Part shown: positions 14,274 through 27,658 of the stretch, piece by piece | Layout of the letters: each line of letters starts with the position of its first letter | How positions within the stretch are numbered: position 1 is the stretch's first letter | Assembly: GCA_018292915.2 (NCBI GenBank) | Contig: JACVVK020000443.1 | Span: 127,001-191,000 of the forward strand | Reading direction: 5' to 3' | From: Batillaria attramentaria | Taxonomy: Eukaryota > Mollusca > Gastropoda > Batillariidae | Length of the DNA stretch: 64,000 nucleotides | Notes under the pieces: model-generated | Seen by the model: only the letters and a program-made list of their open reading frames with translations | The model's database searches: none | Told to the model about the DNA's origin: nothing | Position numbers and translations under genes: made by a program

Positions 14274-15569
14274 TTTTTATGTTGTTTCCATAGTAATGGA
14301 AACAACATAATAGGACGGGCTAAAATTTCCACGTTCATAGGCAAGCATCTGTGGTACAAACGCACGTCACTGCCGATCTCCCGCAGAGACGATTATGCAA
14401 GTGTAACTCTGACAATGACGTAAGAAAACTTGCGTCATCGATGCTGACGCGTATGGTGTTCCGAACGCAGTTCTCCTCCTCAGTGAGTGCCGTCTGTGCG
14501 GATGTGTGTGCGTGTGTGTGTGCGTGTGTGCGTGTGTGAATTGTGTCCGGGCCCGTTTCTTCGAAGATACTTAACCGAATGGCTTCAAATTTGGGGTATC
14601 CAAATTTATCAAAATGTTACATTAGACGATTCAAGCGTGTGATGATTGCTTAAGTGATTTGGGAGTTATCGCCCTTTTGAGACAAGTTGGTTGTCTTTCG
14701 TGTACAGGCGTAATATTTATTTAAATCACTCAATTGTTTGGCAGTAGATAGCTTGAATACGGACTCTGAATTGACTCACTACTAGAAAATGGTCGCTCTT
14801 ATAGTTTTCATGTAAACCGAGCCTGAGTTGACATTGCATGTGAACCCAGTTCAGATGCCTATTTCTCCGAAAATACTAAACCGATCGATTTCAAATTTGG
14901 GGTTTCTAAATGAATCAAGATTGTTGAATAGAAGGCCCGATCCAGGTACGATTGCACACATGATTTGCGAGTTATCGCCCTTTTCAAAAAAAGTGGCTTT
15001 CTGGCGTTTAAAGGCGTAATATTTACCTAACCCACTCCATTTTTGGGACATAGATAGCATGAATACGGACTCTCAACTGAGTGAATTTTGGAGGTTGTCG
15101 CTTTTATACTTTTGGCGTAAACCGTACCTGATGAAAGTGCTGGTGAACACACTTTAGATCTCAAAATCGCTCCTACTATACATAGATAATGAGCCTGGGG
15201 TGCCATAAAAAATATACAAAAAAAATTAGAAAAATTCACTGCAGCCGTTGTCGTCAGTTGACTCGAAAATTTGTACTCGAAGCACATTTCCTTTACACAA
15301 GCCACACGCCTCACAAACATCGCAGAAAAGGCACACGCGCACTGACGCAAAACTGTATCAGCGTCAGTTTGCCGACGTCATGTTTGATTGACGTGGGGGT
15401 GTGTCGTCACTTTTCGGAAGTTCTCTATTTGTAGACGGGGAAAGCGGGAGTTTCATTGATGTAGTGAGCTTTGTTTTTCCCACTGACTCTCACTCAATAG
15501 CATAGTAGAGTGAGAGAACACCACATAGGTCTCAATGGAGCACATGCACAAACGCGGCTCGCGCAAGTC

Positions 15570-15602
<33 letters not shown>

Positions 15603-15918
15603 GCGCGCGTATGTCTGTGTGTGTCTGTGTGCGCGCGCGCGCAGCAGACATAACACATAGTGAAAAAACGTTCGCCGCGCAGACTTGTCTGTTAAACACA
15701 TTGAGCCGGTATAAATTCGATCTTTACACTGCGCAGCAGCAACACTTCAATTTTCATGGGGCTGCTTTCATTGCAAGAATTGTATCCGAGTCAAAGTTAT
15801 TACGTCAAATGTATTATGCGTCATCCCAATGAGGAAAACGTCATAGATTTCAAAGAAAACAACTTGACGTCTCTCCTCCAAACCAAGATTGGTCTGACAA
15901 GCCCGGTCAGTTGTTTCC

Positions 15919-16015
<97 letters not shown>

Positions 16016-16108
16016 TCCCGTATACATGGCATTACAAAAGTACGACCGTGACGACAGCAGGTGATTAAATGGAAACAACATATTGGGCTGGTCAGTGGCC
16101 ATCTTGTT
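14274..16108 (+). mobile_element. 1.84-kb non-autonomous element, copy B
   Basis: It aligns to 11665-13510 at a constant offset of 2609 bp almost throughout. The offset shifts only near the end, where the (GA)n(GT)n run is shorter and one A is missing in AAACCAAGATT. The same hairpin opens it (14278-14309) and the same ATGGAAACAACATA closes it (about 16069-16082). The near-identity implies a recent origin, either by transposition or by local duplication. Confidence 0.75.
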
Positions 16109-17169
16109 TCACCGTATGAAGGTACAAACAGGTAAACGCCGGCAGAACAAGGTCACTCAAAATGGTATGCTTTTAAAGGACTTGTTACCAACTACCATTG
16201 TGCTAAGTTTTTTTTTTTTTTTTTTTTTCCTAATAAAAATTATTTATAATTCCCGAGAAAAAGCCAGAGTTGAAGTTTACCCCAGACAGACAAACGACGA
16301 ACAGACGGACGACGGGGGAGCTATTACACAGACTCACTTTGTTATACACGAGCGTCAATAAAAATAATAAAACAGGCCGATAGCAGAAGGTACTCGTTTA
16401 GGACACTGCTTCACCGAACATCAGACCCTCTAATGAACCAATTACAGCAGGAAAAATGCAAGGCCAAGAACAGCTACACGATTCAGAACCAATAACAAAG
16501 GGAAGGAGGGGGGGGGGGAGGAGTTAAAAAAGAGGTATTTCGACTTGACTGCCACTTCACCGAGCAGCAGACATCTGACCTGCATCTGTTGTCGTTTTTA
16601 GAAGGAGGCTGACGGCTGGAGAGGCAGCCACGAGAAACAAACACGGAATCGTGACAAACTGATGCCGAAGTTGCACCCAAATTGGATTGAAGCCAACAAC
16701 ATCGTGTCTGAATTCTTACTGCAAGAGGTCGTTATCAACTAAAAAAGAAAAATGTGCGCTCATGTTTCGTTTACCGGCGCAAGGCACGGAGGACCCAGTT
16801 CTGCGTCTGTTATGCAGCAGCGATCGAAAGTTAAGGCGTGGTGGTGGTCGTGGTGGAACTGATGGCAAGATGAAGATGACTTTGGCGGGCCCAGCCCGGT
16901 AAACAGATGCAGAATGTACGTGTGGCACTAGAAGAAAGCACGATAAATAATGGATACTAAATGTGTCACTGTCGGGATTTCTGCGTGGTGGCCTTAGCTT
17001 CATCTTGGTAGCCTGTCACTAGGAATAATTACGTCCGTCTTGTGAAACCAGCAACCTTTCCTGTTGCGACTCAGACAAATGCATCATCTTACGAGCAAAA
17101 CAAGAAACAAAACGTAATAATAATACCGATGATACGTATCATAAACGCGCTCTACCCATTTGCTGGAGC

Positions 17170-17546
17170 GCCGCAATCTGAACACGCTCACGCACGCTCA
17201 CGTGCATCACACACATTCTCTCACAATCACTTGATGCAGGTGGTGAGGTGATCTCAGCGATTTAGGTTCCGGAAATTAGAATTACATTTATTTTCAATAT
17301 TTATGACTGTGAACTTTTCCAAAGACAAAACAAGACAACAGCGCCGCACTCTGAAAACGCTCGCTCACGTGCATCACACACATTCTCTCACAATCACCTG
17401 GTGCAAGTGGTGAGGTGAGCTCAGCTATTTAGGTTTCGGAAATTAGAATTACATTTATTTTCAATATTTATGACTGTGAACTTTTCCAAAGACAAAACAA
17501 AGGAGAAAGAAGCCGGAGTACCCGGATACAACCCCCAAGATGCCAA
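17170..17546. repeat. Tandem duplication holding SINE family 2 tails
   Basis: Two copies (about 17170-17330 and 17342-17501) share CGTGCATCACACACATTC, GGTGAGGTGA and GGAAATTAGAATTACATTTA. The second continues into AGCCGGAGTACCCGGA, the conserved body motif of the other SINE family seen in full at 55935-56152. Confidence 0.75.
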
Positions 17547-17807
17547 CTGTTCTCTCTCTCTCTCCCCCCGCTGATCAGCTATCAAAGAAACTGGTTTCTC
17601 TCACTGCCGCCTCTTCACGATTTAGATTGTGAAGTGTGGGTGTTTTCCACTGTCGCCATGCTGCTGACCAGTCCCCTATCTGATGGTATCCGAGCTACTG
17701 ACGAAGTGGTGCCAATGAATACAGATCAACCCACTCGACAGCAGATTGAGGTTCTGCGTGGTGAGTGACGGAAATTGGATGCTACCGTCAGGTTGGTGAC
17801 GTTCAGT

Positions 17808-18915
17808 CGGTGCTTCCAGTTGTAACCCTCTTCGCGTCAACACTACAACAGCGACCACCAGAAATGACTCGCTTTAACTTACATGTAGGACTACCAAGGA
17901 TGACGTGTGTGCCTCTCAGTTGGGGCCGCCTGTGTGGTGTAGTTCCAGCTCCATCTCCTCAACCTGTTATTTGACACTGCTTCCAATTCTGACCCTCTTC
18001 GCGCCAAAACCATGAAACTGGACTACAAAAACGACTAACTGTAATTTCCTGAAGGACAGCACAGGATGGCGTGTGTCTCACAGCTGAGGCCGTCTGTGTG
18101 GCAGTCTTAGTTTAATCTCTACAATCTTTTGACACTGCTTCCAATTCTGACCCTCTTCGCGCCAAAACCATGAAACTGGCCAACGAAAACGACTAACTGT
18201 AATTTCCTGTAGGACAGCACAGGATGGCGTGTGTCTCACAGCTGAGGCCGTCTGTGTGGCAGTCTTAGTTTAATCTCTACAATCTTTTGACACTGCTTCC
18301 AATTCTGACCCTCTTCGCGCCAAAACCATGAAACTGACCAACAAAAAACGACTAACTGTAATTTCCTGTAGGACTGCCCTGGATGGCGTGTGTCTCACAG
18401 TTGAGGCCGTCTGTGTGGCAGTCTTAGTTTAATCTCTACAATCTTTTGACACTGCTTCCAATTCTGACCCTCTTCGCGCCAAAACCATGAAACTGACCAA
18501 CAAAAAACGACTAACTGTAATTTCCTGTAGGACTGCCCTGGATGGCGTGTGTCTCACAGTTGAGGCCGTCTGTGTGGCAGTCTTAGTTTAATCTCTACAA
18601 TCTTTTGACACTGCTTCCAATTCTGACCCTCTTCGCGCCAAAACCATGAAACTGACCAACAAAAACGACTAACTGTAATTTCCTGTAGGACTGCCCTGGA
18701 TGGCGTGTGTCTCACAGTTGAGGCCGTCTGTGTGGAAATCTTAGCTTATTTCTACAATCTGTTATTTGACATTACTTCCAATTCTGACCCTCTTCACACA
18801 AGAACCATAAAACCGGGCTACAAAAACGACTAACTGTAATTTCCTGTGGGACTGCACAGGATGGCGTGTGTCTAACAGTGGGAACGTCTGGCAGATCCAT
18901 CTCCACAATCTCTTG
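17808..18915. repeat. Satellite-like tandem array, about 159-bp unit
   Basis: Seven head-to-tail units are present, with the phrase TTGACACTGCTTCCAATTCT at 17971, 18129, 18287, 18446, 18605 and (variant) 18766, and a diverged first unit starting near 17808. The spacing is 158-161 bp. The inner units are nearly identical and the outer ones diverged, as expected for unequal crossing-over. There are no spacer/repeat alternations, so it is not CRISPR-like. Confidence 0.95.
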
Positions 18916-20519
18916 CTAAAAATACTGTCGTCAGTACTCTAACGAGCGGCATGGCCCATAGACAGATAGCCCATGTTTGCCTGTAACAGTCCCGGGGCAG
19001 TCAGGTTAGGGGGGAGTGAGTGAGTGAGTTATTAGGGCTTAAAGCCGCGCAAGCCACAAAGACTAATTCGCGGCTGAGTGTGCCTGCACTACATGAAAAA
19101 AACAACAAAAATATAACGCTGGACAAATGATAAAAACTGGTCTACGGGGCGGTATAAATCCAGGACATGCAGGAGACGCTGCACCTTCATGCTAATTTCT
19201 CGAACTCACGATTACCAAAAAGTGTAGAAAACAAATAGCAATTACAACTAGGTAAAACAAAGATGAATACTAAGGGAATATACAGCAAATATTGCAACTT
19301 ATCATCTCCTAGGCGCAATAAACCAGTTCGCAGCATATCGGGGCAGTCACCTGCCAGATGATTACACGAAAGTCTTAATACGTATGCCAGGCGTACAACA
19401 TCGTGTGAAAAACTTTTCAACGACTATGCTGATTCTGTGCATCAGAAACAGTCACTCAGGTCACAGTATACCATCTGTGACTCCTGTCGTGACTCTGGCC
19501 AGCGTATAAGTTGTTCTAGAAGTGTACGCCGTGCTGAGCAGAAGACGTGATTTGGTTGGGGACTGAGGACCAGCTGGACGGCGCTGATTGGAGGGCTATT
19601 TTTAGGAAGCTTTTTTCTAGTCCCAGTCTGTTCAGGAATGGACCGTAAGCACAAAGAGAATCGTATTTCTCTAATATTAGAAGCCACAATGTCACGAAAA
19701 CGGTCGCAATGGTCAAATGAAACGTCCTTCTATCTGGTAAACAGTCTTGCAGCTTCGAAAGCGGTAGTTTTCTATCTCAGCGGCTCTACGAACATACAGG
19801 CTTGAAGCTCCGACGGCAGGCGTTACAAACTTCACACTGCGGTACACACGATACCTGGTGTTACCAGTAAATGTAGAAAGCCTGCAGGTAGTTAAGCACC
19901 GTTCGATTCAACGCCACGACTACGCGCGAACAGATTCTGATTTCATAAACGCGTCTCCCATTCCTGGAAAACACACGGAAATATTTTGAAACTCCAGCAA
20001 ACAGCCAATCTCAAACCACATCATGTATTTATCAATTCCTCTTTCAGGATTTGCGTCAGCCGAGCGTTTTGATGGCCTAATGCCAGATCGACGCACTCTG
20101 TCTCCCAGTCGGTCGACAGAAATCAATGGTGTTATTTATACATGGGTTCCATAATACGTCAGGTACCATCACACATCAAAACATCCTCGCCTCGAGTCAA
20201 AGCTAAAGCAGGTCATTTTCAGTCGCAGCAAACACACGCATGTCGGATTTCCTTTTTCATGAGTAACTTTCACAGATGAAAAACAAAAACAAAAAAACTT
20301 TCAGAAACCGACTAGCATGATAGAAGTTCACGTTGCCCCCCCCCCCCCCCCCCCACACACACACACTTCAGGTTAATGTGGGAGAAGGCACAAATGCCCC
20401 TGTCTAGAAATCAATACACTATTATTATCTTGTCTCCAAGCTGCACTTTTGCATTCTAAGGAACACCTAGTAGCGAGGCGAAAAACTGACGAGAAAATGA
20501 TCCATCTTTACATACTGAA

Positions 20520-20735
20520 ATTACAAAATGAGAGAGAGAGAGAGAGAGAGGGGGTAGGGAGAGAGAGAGAGAGAGAGCGCAAAAGCTTAGGTAACATACT
20601 ATGTATGTATGTATGTCTCTGGTGTGTGTGTGTGTCGGGGGTGGGGGGGGGAGGGGGCCTTGCGTGCGTGCGTGCACACACAGACAGACAGACACACACA
20701 CACAAAGAGACAGAGAAAAGAAAGAAGACCGTACG
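20520..20735. repeat. Composite GA/GT/poly-G/CA low-complexity run
   Basis: Successive short runs of GA, TATG, GT, G, GTGC and CA cover this stretch. The open frames over it are low-complexity artefacts. Confidence 0.9.
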
Positions 20736-20979
20736 ATTTCTACCCAATCACTACATCTATTTCAACTGTCGGGATGCCTCCCAATGGGATGCCAGGAGAT
20801 GCATCAGCCGGTGTTCCGGGGACGTCTTGAAAGCACCGAGACAATAATGAGAGTTCGAATTGACCGGGGCTTCTCTCTGCTGGACAGACAACGGGAAAAT
20901 AGAGACAGCTGCAGTAAGGTTTCATGCTGACAATGCCTTTTCTCTCCGTCGCTGGAAGCTACTGTTGCGAAAACATGGC

Positions 20980-21018
20980 GCGGGGGGGGGGGGGGGGGGG
21001 GGGGGGCGGGGGGGGGGT
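20980..21018. repeat. Poly-G run
   Basis: A G homopolymer of about 38 bases has a single C interruption. It is one of about ten G or C homopolymers of 15 bases or more in the window. Confidence 0.95.
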
Positions 21019-21481
21019 CAGGACAGACTTCTGCATTTAGAGTTAACGCTACAGCATCTACGTGTTCCGCCTTGTAGAATGTGCTCTATTGACTAGATGA
21101 ATATCTGACATTGCGAGCTTCTCTGTGCTTTCATCCCCATCTTGTCTCGGCGACTGACTTTACTCGTGCCTCCAAGGCTAGGCAATTACAACTCACCTGC
21201 CCCAATATTTTTTCGTCTTGGTGCGCTGCGTGCCGTGCGTGCGCTGTGTTGCGTGTGTGGTGATACTCGTCGCGTTGCCTGTGACTGAGTGCTTGGCTGC
21301 GCACAGGCGTGCGCCGGCGCGCTGGGTGTGTGACGGTGCTCGGTTCTTACTCCCCAGTCTTGACCTGAGAACTTTAGGTAGCTTAACTATTAAATTAATA
21401 TTGTGTTGAGACGTGCGAGGTTGGGGTTATGCAAACTGTTTTCCATAATCTTATGTCTCTATAATTCTCAGATCATGTGCG

Positions 21482-21491
21482 TGCGTGCGTG

Positions 21492-21570
<79 letters not shown>
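21482..21570. repeat. (GT)n microsatellite
   Basis: A GT run of about 75 bases is preceded by a short GTGC run. Confidence 0.95.
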
Positions 21571-21571
<1 letters not shown>

Positions 21572-22544
21572 CGTCTCGGAGCTAGACAATACCCTCCTCG
21601 TGGCGGCAAATACAAGAACTGTCAAGACGACAAAAAATAATAAATAAATAAAATAGATAAATAAATAAATAAATTATAAATTAAAACCAAAACAAAAATC
21701 TTTGAATTTGGAGCAGTCAATTTGTTTCACTTGAAAAACGGGACTGGGATCGCAGTGTGTGTGTGTGTGGGGGGGGGGGGGGGTAAAGGAACGACAGAAC
21801 GTCACAAAACACTTGATACGATCCTTTGAACAATAACCAACAACAACAAAAACTGACGACGCCATTTCTTGATTTAGCGACAACACATTCCAAGCCGTCT
21901 GCTCCAGCCCCTAGGGAGAAAATCCCGACCAGACAATTTCCTCTTTCTTCATCAAACCAGCTTCAGCGCAGACGCGACCAAAAAAAAAAAAAAAAAACAA
22001 AAACACCACCACTAAAACAAAACAAAAAAAAACCCCAGCAACTCACAAAGAAAAATGGCCAGAAAAGCACAAAAGGACCAGACACACACTCTTCCGGTGG
22101 GTCCAGGCCGAAGGGGTTTTGCCCGGAGCCAGCTAGTTATACTGTCTGTAAGTGCTAGCGCCACCACCACTACTTGAACTGTAGGTCGTCCGATCGATCT
22201 GTGGTCGGACTGAGTTCTTCGTCCCCCACTTGACGGGAAAGCGGCGTGCTGTGCGGCATTAGCCGGGCTCAGCACAACAAACTACAGGCAGTCACCAGCA
22301 TCCATCATCGCTGTGACTAAAATGTCCTTGACCCTTGAACAGGTGACTTGCCTGCGGCTTGGCCCCGTGTCTTTTAGCGCTGAAGCCCAGGAGCCTTCAC
22401 AGAATCCTGCTTTACGTTTCGGGGGAGATGTGCTGGTGAATGCGCTTGTACGCTCAAAACAGCCTTTGTTGAAAGGTCAGCAGAGCTCTGAATGCATCAT
22501 ATCTGCTGGCTGTGTTAACCTTCCGGCTACGTCGCTAAAAAACT

Positions 22545-22740
22545 TCTTAGTCCTACATCGTGTGAAACAACTTACCCATGGTTTTTAAATAGGTAATTTT
22601 CGACTTATTCCTAGTCCTACGTCGTGGGAAACAAATTACCAATGGTTTTTATATAGGCAGATTGCAGCTTATTCCTGGTCCTACATCGTGGGAAACAAAT
22701 TACCCATGGTTTTTAAATAGGCAATTCACAACTTATTCTT
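22545..22740. repeat. Three-unit tandem repeat, about 65 bp
   Basis: Units share TCCTAC(A/G)TCGTG.GAAACAA, TTACC.ATGGTTTTTA and ACTTATTC. They begin at about 22550, 22614 and 22679. Confidence 0.9.
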
Positions 22741-23395
22741 TAATTACTCTGCTAATTACAAGGTAAACAACACAATTTTTGGCAGGAACATAGTCAAACC
22801 ATTTATTGACAAAGTCATGAAATTTCAAAGGTGTGACATAAATATTGACCGAGATACGTTCATCTAAAGCAATGTGTGTGCAACTTTTTACCCACGACGT
22901 TGTCCGAAGGTTAATTCAGTTTCGTCTATTCGACGGTTGACTGCGAATCAAGCTGACTCCTCGATGTGCGAGTCCTATGTCCTATCTGTCGGCTCAGTGT
23001 CTGACATGGCACCACTTCCACACCTGCACAGCGACACAGGTGTCGAGGTGGAACCATGAGCTCAGAACAAATTAACGGTGGATGAGCCTTGCAACAACAT
23101 CCTGAATATATCCTGTTGGCCCGAGATACTTGATCATTAATGTCATCCATTTTGATTTCGGTATTTGTGACAAATGACACTGTATGAACATGGGTTCTGG
23201 GCATTTTCCAACTGTGGTACATAATTATTTCATCTTTATTAATATATGAGCGAGAGCGAGCGCCCGTGAACATACAAACACTGTAGACAACTCATACTGT
23301 ATGCATAACAGTAAAACTAACTTGATCCAAAAGCTCAGACATACGATTACCTATAGACAGCAAAAACAATATACATGACAGATAAGTGTACAATA

Positions 23396-23460
23396 TCCCC
23401 CCCCCCCCCCCCGGACTCCCCCCCCCCCCCCCCCACACACACACTCTCTCTCTCTTCTTC
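23396..23460. repeat. Poly-C, CA and CT runs
   Basis: Two long C runs separated by GGACT are followed by short CA and CT runs. Confidence 0.95.
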
Positions 23461-23752
23461 TTCCATGTACTTCAAGGCAGGATTCTTAAAACTAAGAATA
23501 AGGGGGAGAAATCACAGCATCGCACTGACAGTTTGACATCTCACGCGACTGCTGCTGATCAATACTTGGTGGTGGAAAAAGCTACTTATGTGTACATGTC
23601 CCTGTGTTGCTGTCCACATCGGTGGAGACTATCTGACAATTTCTACAGTGGGGTCTCTCTCTCTCTCTCTCACACACACACAAACACACACACACACACA
23701 TTCTTGGTTGTTCCATCACCATGTCTATGCACAAATGCACACGCGACAACAG

Positions 23753-23990
<238 letters not shown>

Positions 23991-24759
23991 TGCGCGCGCG
24001 TGTGTGCGCGTGCACACGTTCACCATGTCGCTATAGAGTTTTTGGACTGGAAACATCAAAAATGCCCATGGACAACGCAGATCTGTCATGCAAAATTCAT
24101 TCTTGATTTCACTTCAGGGAAACTGAGATTTTGTTAATGGGCTTTGTAGAACACGATCCTAATTACATGATTTCCCACGAGAAATCCCTTAAGTACCTTG
24201 TTCTTGCGGTGCATTCATTCACTGATTCAGGGAATCATCCGGTTCAACAAATGTAAGGTCTTTGATGTGATTTCACTAGCACAGATAAACGAACCCAGAA
24301 CATTATACGGTCATTTGTCAAAGTGTCCATTCAGCGATCTTACCTGGTGTCTGCAATATGTAGGCAACATTTCAAACGTGGCTCTGGCACGAATGCGCAG
24401 GTCAATTTTTCTCTATGAATTTATCTGTCGATGAAAGCTGCATAAAACTCAACTTATCTTTTCATCGTTAACTTGACCAAATTGCCTATGATACAAAGAA
24501 GCGCAGGTAATGAGGGTACGGATGGCTTGTCTCGCCCACAACCTGACCTTTAACATCCTATTTTTCAGGATCATTTGCTAAGAAATCAATACTGACAAGC
24601 CTAGTTTCTTTGTGAACCGGAAAATACATATCAGGATCCAAAAAGTTTGAAACAATCTAAGTGATAAACAAGACTCCTTTCTTTTTCTGGAGGGAAGGGG
24701 GGGGGGGGTATGCACATAAGGGGGTGCTAAAGAGCCTTGTTCAGGGAACACACACACAC

Positions 24760-24773
24760 ACATGATCTTAAAA

Positions 24774-24824
<51 letters not shown>
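24760..24824. repeat. CA then GT microsatellite
   Basis: A short CA run (about 24750-24762), a short unique piece and then a (GT)n run of about 48 bases make an inverted arrangement. Confidence 0.9.
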
Positions 24825-24826
<2 letters not shown>

Positions 24827-25119
24827 CAATGCTTAGACCCTCAAGCAGTGCCACTGACATGTGCTTGTAGAAATGAGCACTGACTACAGACTACATCTTG
24901 CCCTGTGGCCGCTGTTGCCTCAGCACACAACTGAACTAGCTAGAGGGAAGCAACTCCTGCAATACTGAATAACCACAGCCTACTCAGTACCGTCCCTTGC
25001 CGTGTGGCAGATCCCTGAAAGCGAAACGCTTCACGGAACGAGTCCAACACAAAGAGATAGGACAAGTGCTTTCTGCCTGCCACTGGCGCAAAACCAAAAC
25101 AAACATCTCCCCCCATTCC

Positions 25120-25205
25120 CCCCCCCCCCCCCCCCAAAAAAAAAACCAACAACAACAAACAAACAAACAAACCCAACAAAACAACAACAAACAAACAAAA
25201 AACAC
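25120..25205. repeat. Poly-C followed by A-rich CAA/CAAA run
   Basis: A C run is followed by AAAAAAA and CAACAA/CAAACAAA repeats. The long Asn/Gln or Val/Phe frames here are artefacts. Confidence 0.9.
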
Positions 25206-25313
25206 CTCAGGATTAAAACCTAGAACGCCACTACAGTCAAGTGATCATGACTATTTTGACAATCTGCAAATAAGAAACAAGAGAAGACATCAAAATCCAC
25301 CAGCTGAACTTAC

Positions 25314-25422
25314 CAGATATTTGTGGGGAAGGACAGCGGTGTGACAGTGTGGGCGACGTGTTGACAGCAACAACCGACTTGCGCGCAGTGCGGCTAGATC
25401 GTCGGGTTACTGGCGAATCCTT
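25314..25422 (-). CDS. MAST kinase, N-terminal region exon (RKS..TSPTL block)
   Basis: Acceptor CTGCAG and donor GTAAGT bound a 109-bp exon, phase 0 to phase 1. It encodes KDSPVTRRSSRTARKS and then a stretch with NTSPTLSHRCPSPQIS. This corresponds position by position to the (C)RTSNRKS....SPTLPRPHSP block of animal MAST kinases, in the conserved domain before the kinase domain. It is rich in Ser/Thr beside Arg (RRSS, RKS) and in Ser-Pro, typical of the regulatory N-terminus. It joins in frame to the exon at 28572-28660 upstream. Its phase-1 end fits the exon at 8967-9779. The assignment is a strong family resemblance read by eye. Confidence 0.85.
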
Positions 25423-25852
25423 CTGCAGCTGGAAGAAGAAAGAAAATGATAATGGATTCAAAAAGCAAATTATACGACAGTTCTGTGCGCTTAAACGAGA
25501 GAGGTGTTTACACATAAACAACAGAGGAGGAAAATGCAAGATGCATGAAATATGCAGACATCGCCTGAAGTTAGACGTTCAGACCCTAGGAATCACCACA
25601 TCGGTAGAAAGTCACCCTTGGATGAAAAGACGTGATGCAAGAAGGATAAACAGTGTTCTAAGATGAAAACAAGTATTTGAAGGAGGTATTAAGGTTTTTT
25701 CTTGAAAGTTTAACATCACAAATGTCACAGACTACCTGTAAAAAGCTCTCAATTATTTCAAATGGCAATGCCAAATGACTCCATTTATGTTCCAGTTCCA
25801 GATCACAGCTAATTTGTAAAATGTAATGTACGAAACTTCGGTTACAAAATCA

Positions 25853-26075
25853 TTGCCAAGAGGAAGAACCACCGAAAATGGAAGGGAGGTAATCCGTTAT
25901 AGTCCATGTTCTCTGCTGTCCCATTTCCTGGGATAAGTCCCCTTGAGCAAGCGCGAGAAAATCACCGCCGAGGGAAAGAACCACCCAAGAATGGAAGGGA
26001 AGTAATCCATTACTGTCCGTGTTCCTCACTGTCCAATTTCCTGGGATAAGTTCCCTTGAGCAAGCGTTAGATGGG
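25853..26075. repeat. Imperfect tandem duplication, about 117-bp unit
   Basis: Two copies share GAACCACC..AATGGAAGGGA, TAATCC.TTA and CCTGGGATAAGT.CCCTTGAGCAAGCG. Confidence 0.9.
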
Positions 26076-27363
26076 GAGGAAGCCAGGGGGTGAACAGATT
26101 TACGCGGCAGAAGAATTAATGACTGCAATCATTTTGCGATTGTTTTGCACTGTACCATCTGCCACGCAGATCCTGCATGTAAATAAATTCTGATTTGTTC
26201 TCGATATCGTATTGTTTCAAAATTGCGAATGAGAAAAAGGTATCAGTCAGCTGCAGCAGTAAGGGGATTTGTGCACCACAGAACCACCTTGCGAACTGAC
26301 AAATGTGCTGCATGGCTAAAAAACATACGCAACCAAAATTCAATTATAAAAAAGCAAAAAAGAAAGTAATAAACACCAAAAACACCTGGGTGCACGAATG
26401 TATTTTTTTTGCCATCACTTCTGCTGGGACAATCAAGATGTCCTGATTTTACCAGCGTGACACACTACACGTACATCCGTTGCAACCCTGCACTTTCCAA
26501 GCAGTTACAGTAAAAAACGCTGATGCGATCTTTCAGCAAAACCAGCGCTACTCCACAAGGCTTTGTCAGTGTAATTTCGCTTTCCGATCCATCTGCCAAA
26601 TTTTGCGAACGCTCGCTTTTTTACAAGGGACAGGCAGCATAGAAACTAGTGATTGTCCGTTATTAATCTCCCTGCTGGGATGGCGCTGTGGAAATTTCCT
26701 GACAAAATTCCTGCGCGCTTCATCCATCACAGCCGGCTATATCTCGGTCATGCTGAGGGACCTAATATTGACTGTGCTTCTTTATGTGGTGTTGGCCAAA
26801 CAAGGAAATCAAGAAGACAGTGCCGGGTGCGCATTTGACTGAAGGGCCAGATTGAGGATGGTGCTAATAGCAATCAATACAGAAAGCACACAAGTAAATG
26901 AAGCAGACAGGAGACGAAGAGCGGAGCCAAAAGGCAGCATCTGCACCACCGATAGACAGAACTGCCGGCCAGCTCCGCTGACAGGAAATGGAAGAAAGAC
27001 GAGGGGGAAGGGGAAAAAAAGGTCCTTCGAGAGCGAGCGGTGACTCGGCTCGACTGGTGAAAATCAATGAATGCATGGTGAGCATTTGGGGTTCTGGAGA
27101 AATTTGTGCTGACTTGGGCAACGGTCCAAAAGGGTTGGCTCTACAAAATTATTTCAGCCCAAACGGGGATCGGAGAGACAGTGCTGCCAAGAGAAATTGT
27201 TTTCCCACCGACAGGTTTTCCCACTAGTATTAGCAAGAATCGGAGATCTCCCGACTGAGGTTGTGCCAAGTACAAGAAGACATAACAACTAAACACATCT
27301 GCAAGGTTGTCGCAAGGACTTTTGTGATGTCAACACCAAGTCTGTAATTCTATTACCATACAC

Positions 27364-27374
27364 AAAAGCAACTG

Positions 27375-27414
<40 letters not shown>

Positions 27415-27592
27415 AGGAACAGAGGCGTTACTAAAGCCGAAAACATGCGCTCAATCAGGTCAATTTGAAAGTAGGGGAAGTAAGTAAAGCTGAGAGCGCT
27501 CCCTAGATCTAGGAGGTGTGGGAAGTAAGTAAAGCTGAGAGCGCTCCCTAGATCTAGGAGGTTTCTCCAGAACCCCTAGATCTACTTACTTC

Positions 27593-27647
<55 letters not shown>

Positions 27648-27658
27648 CAGTTGCTTTT
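27364..27658. mobile_element. Foldback / MITE-like element
   Basis: Perfect 19-bp terminal inverted repeats, AAAAGCAACTGCCAATATA at 27364-27382 and its reverse complement at 27640-27658, flank two (TA)n runs and a unique core. The core has two tandem copies of a 43-bp block containing CCTAGATCTAGG. It also has an inner inverted repeat (27473-27485 and 27583-27595, GGGGAAGTAAGTA and its complement). The element is 295 bp with no coding capacity, and the whole could fold into one long stem. I see no convincing target-site duplication. Confidence 0.8.

Noticed and set aside
16716..17003. Minus-strand frame containing SAHFSF, resembling a word in vertebrate MAST
   Set aside because: It has only a six-residue match, no matching surroundings and no good splice sites in phase.
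17808..18915. CRISPR-like array
   Set aside because: The units are contiguous with no unique spacers, and the genome is eukaryotic.
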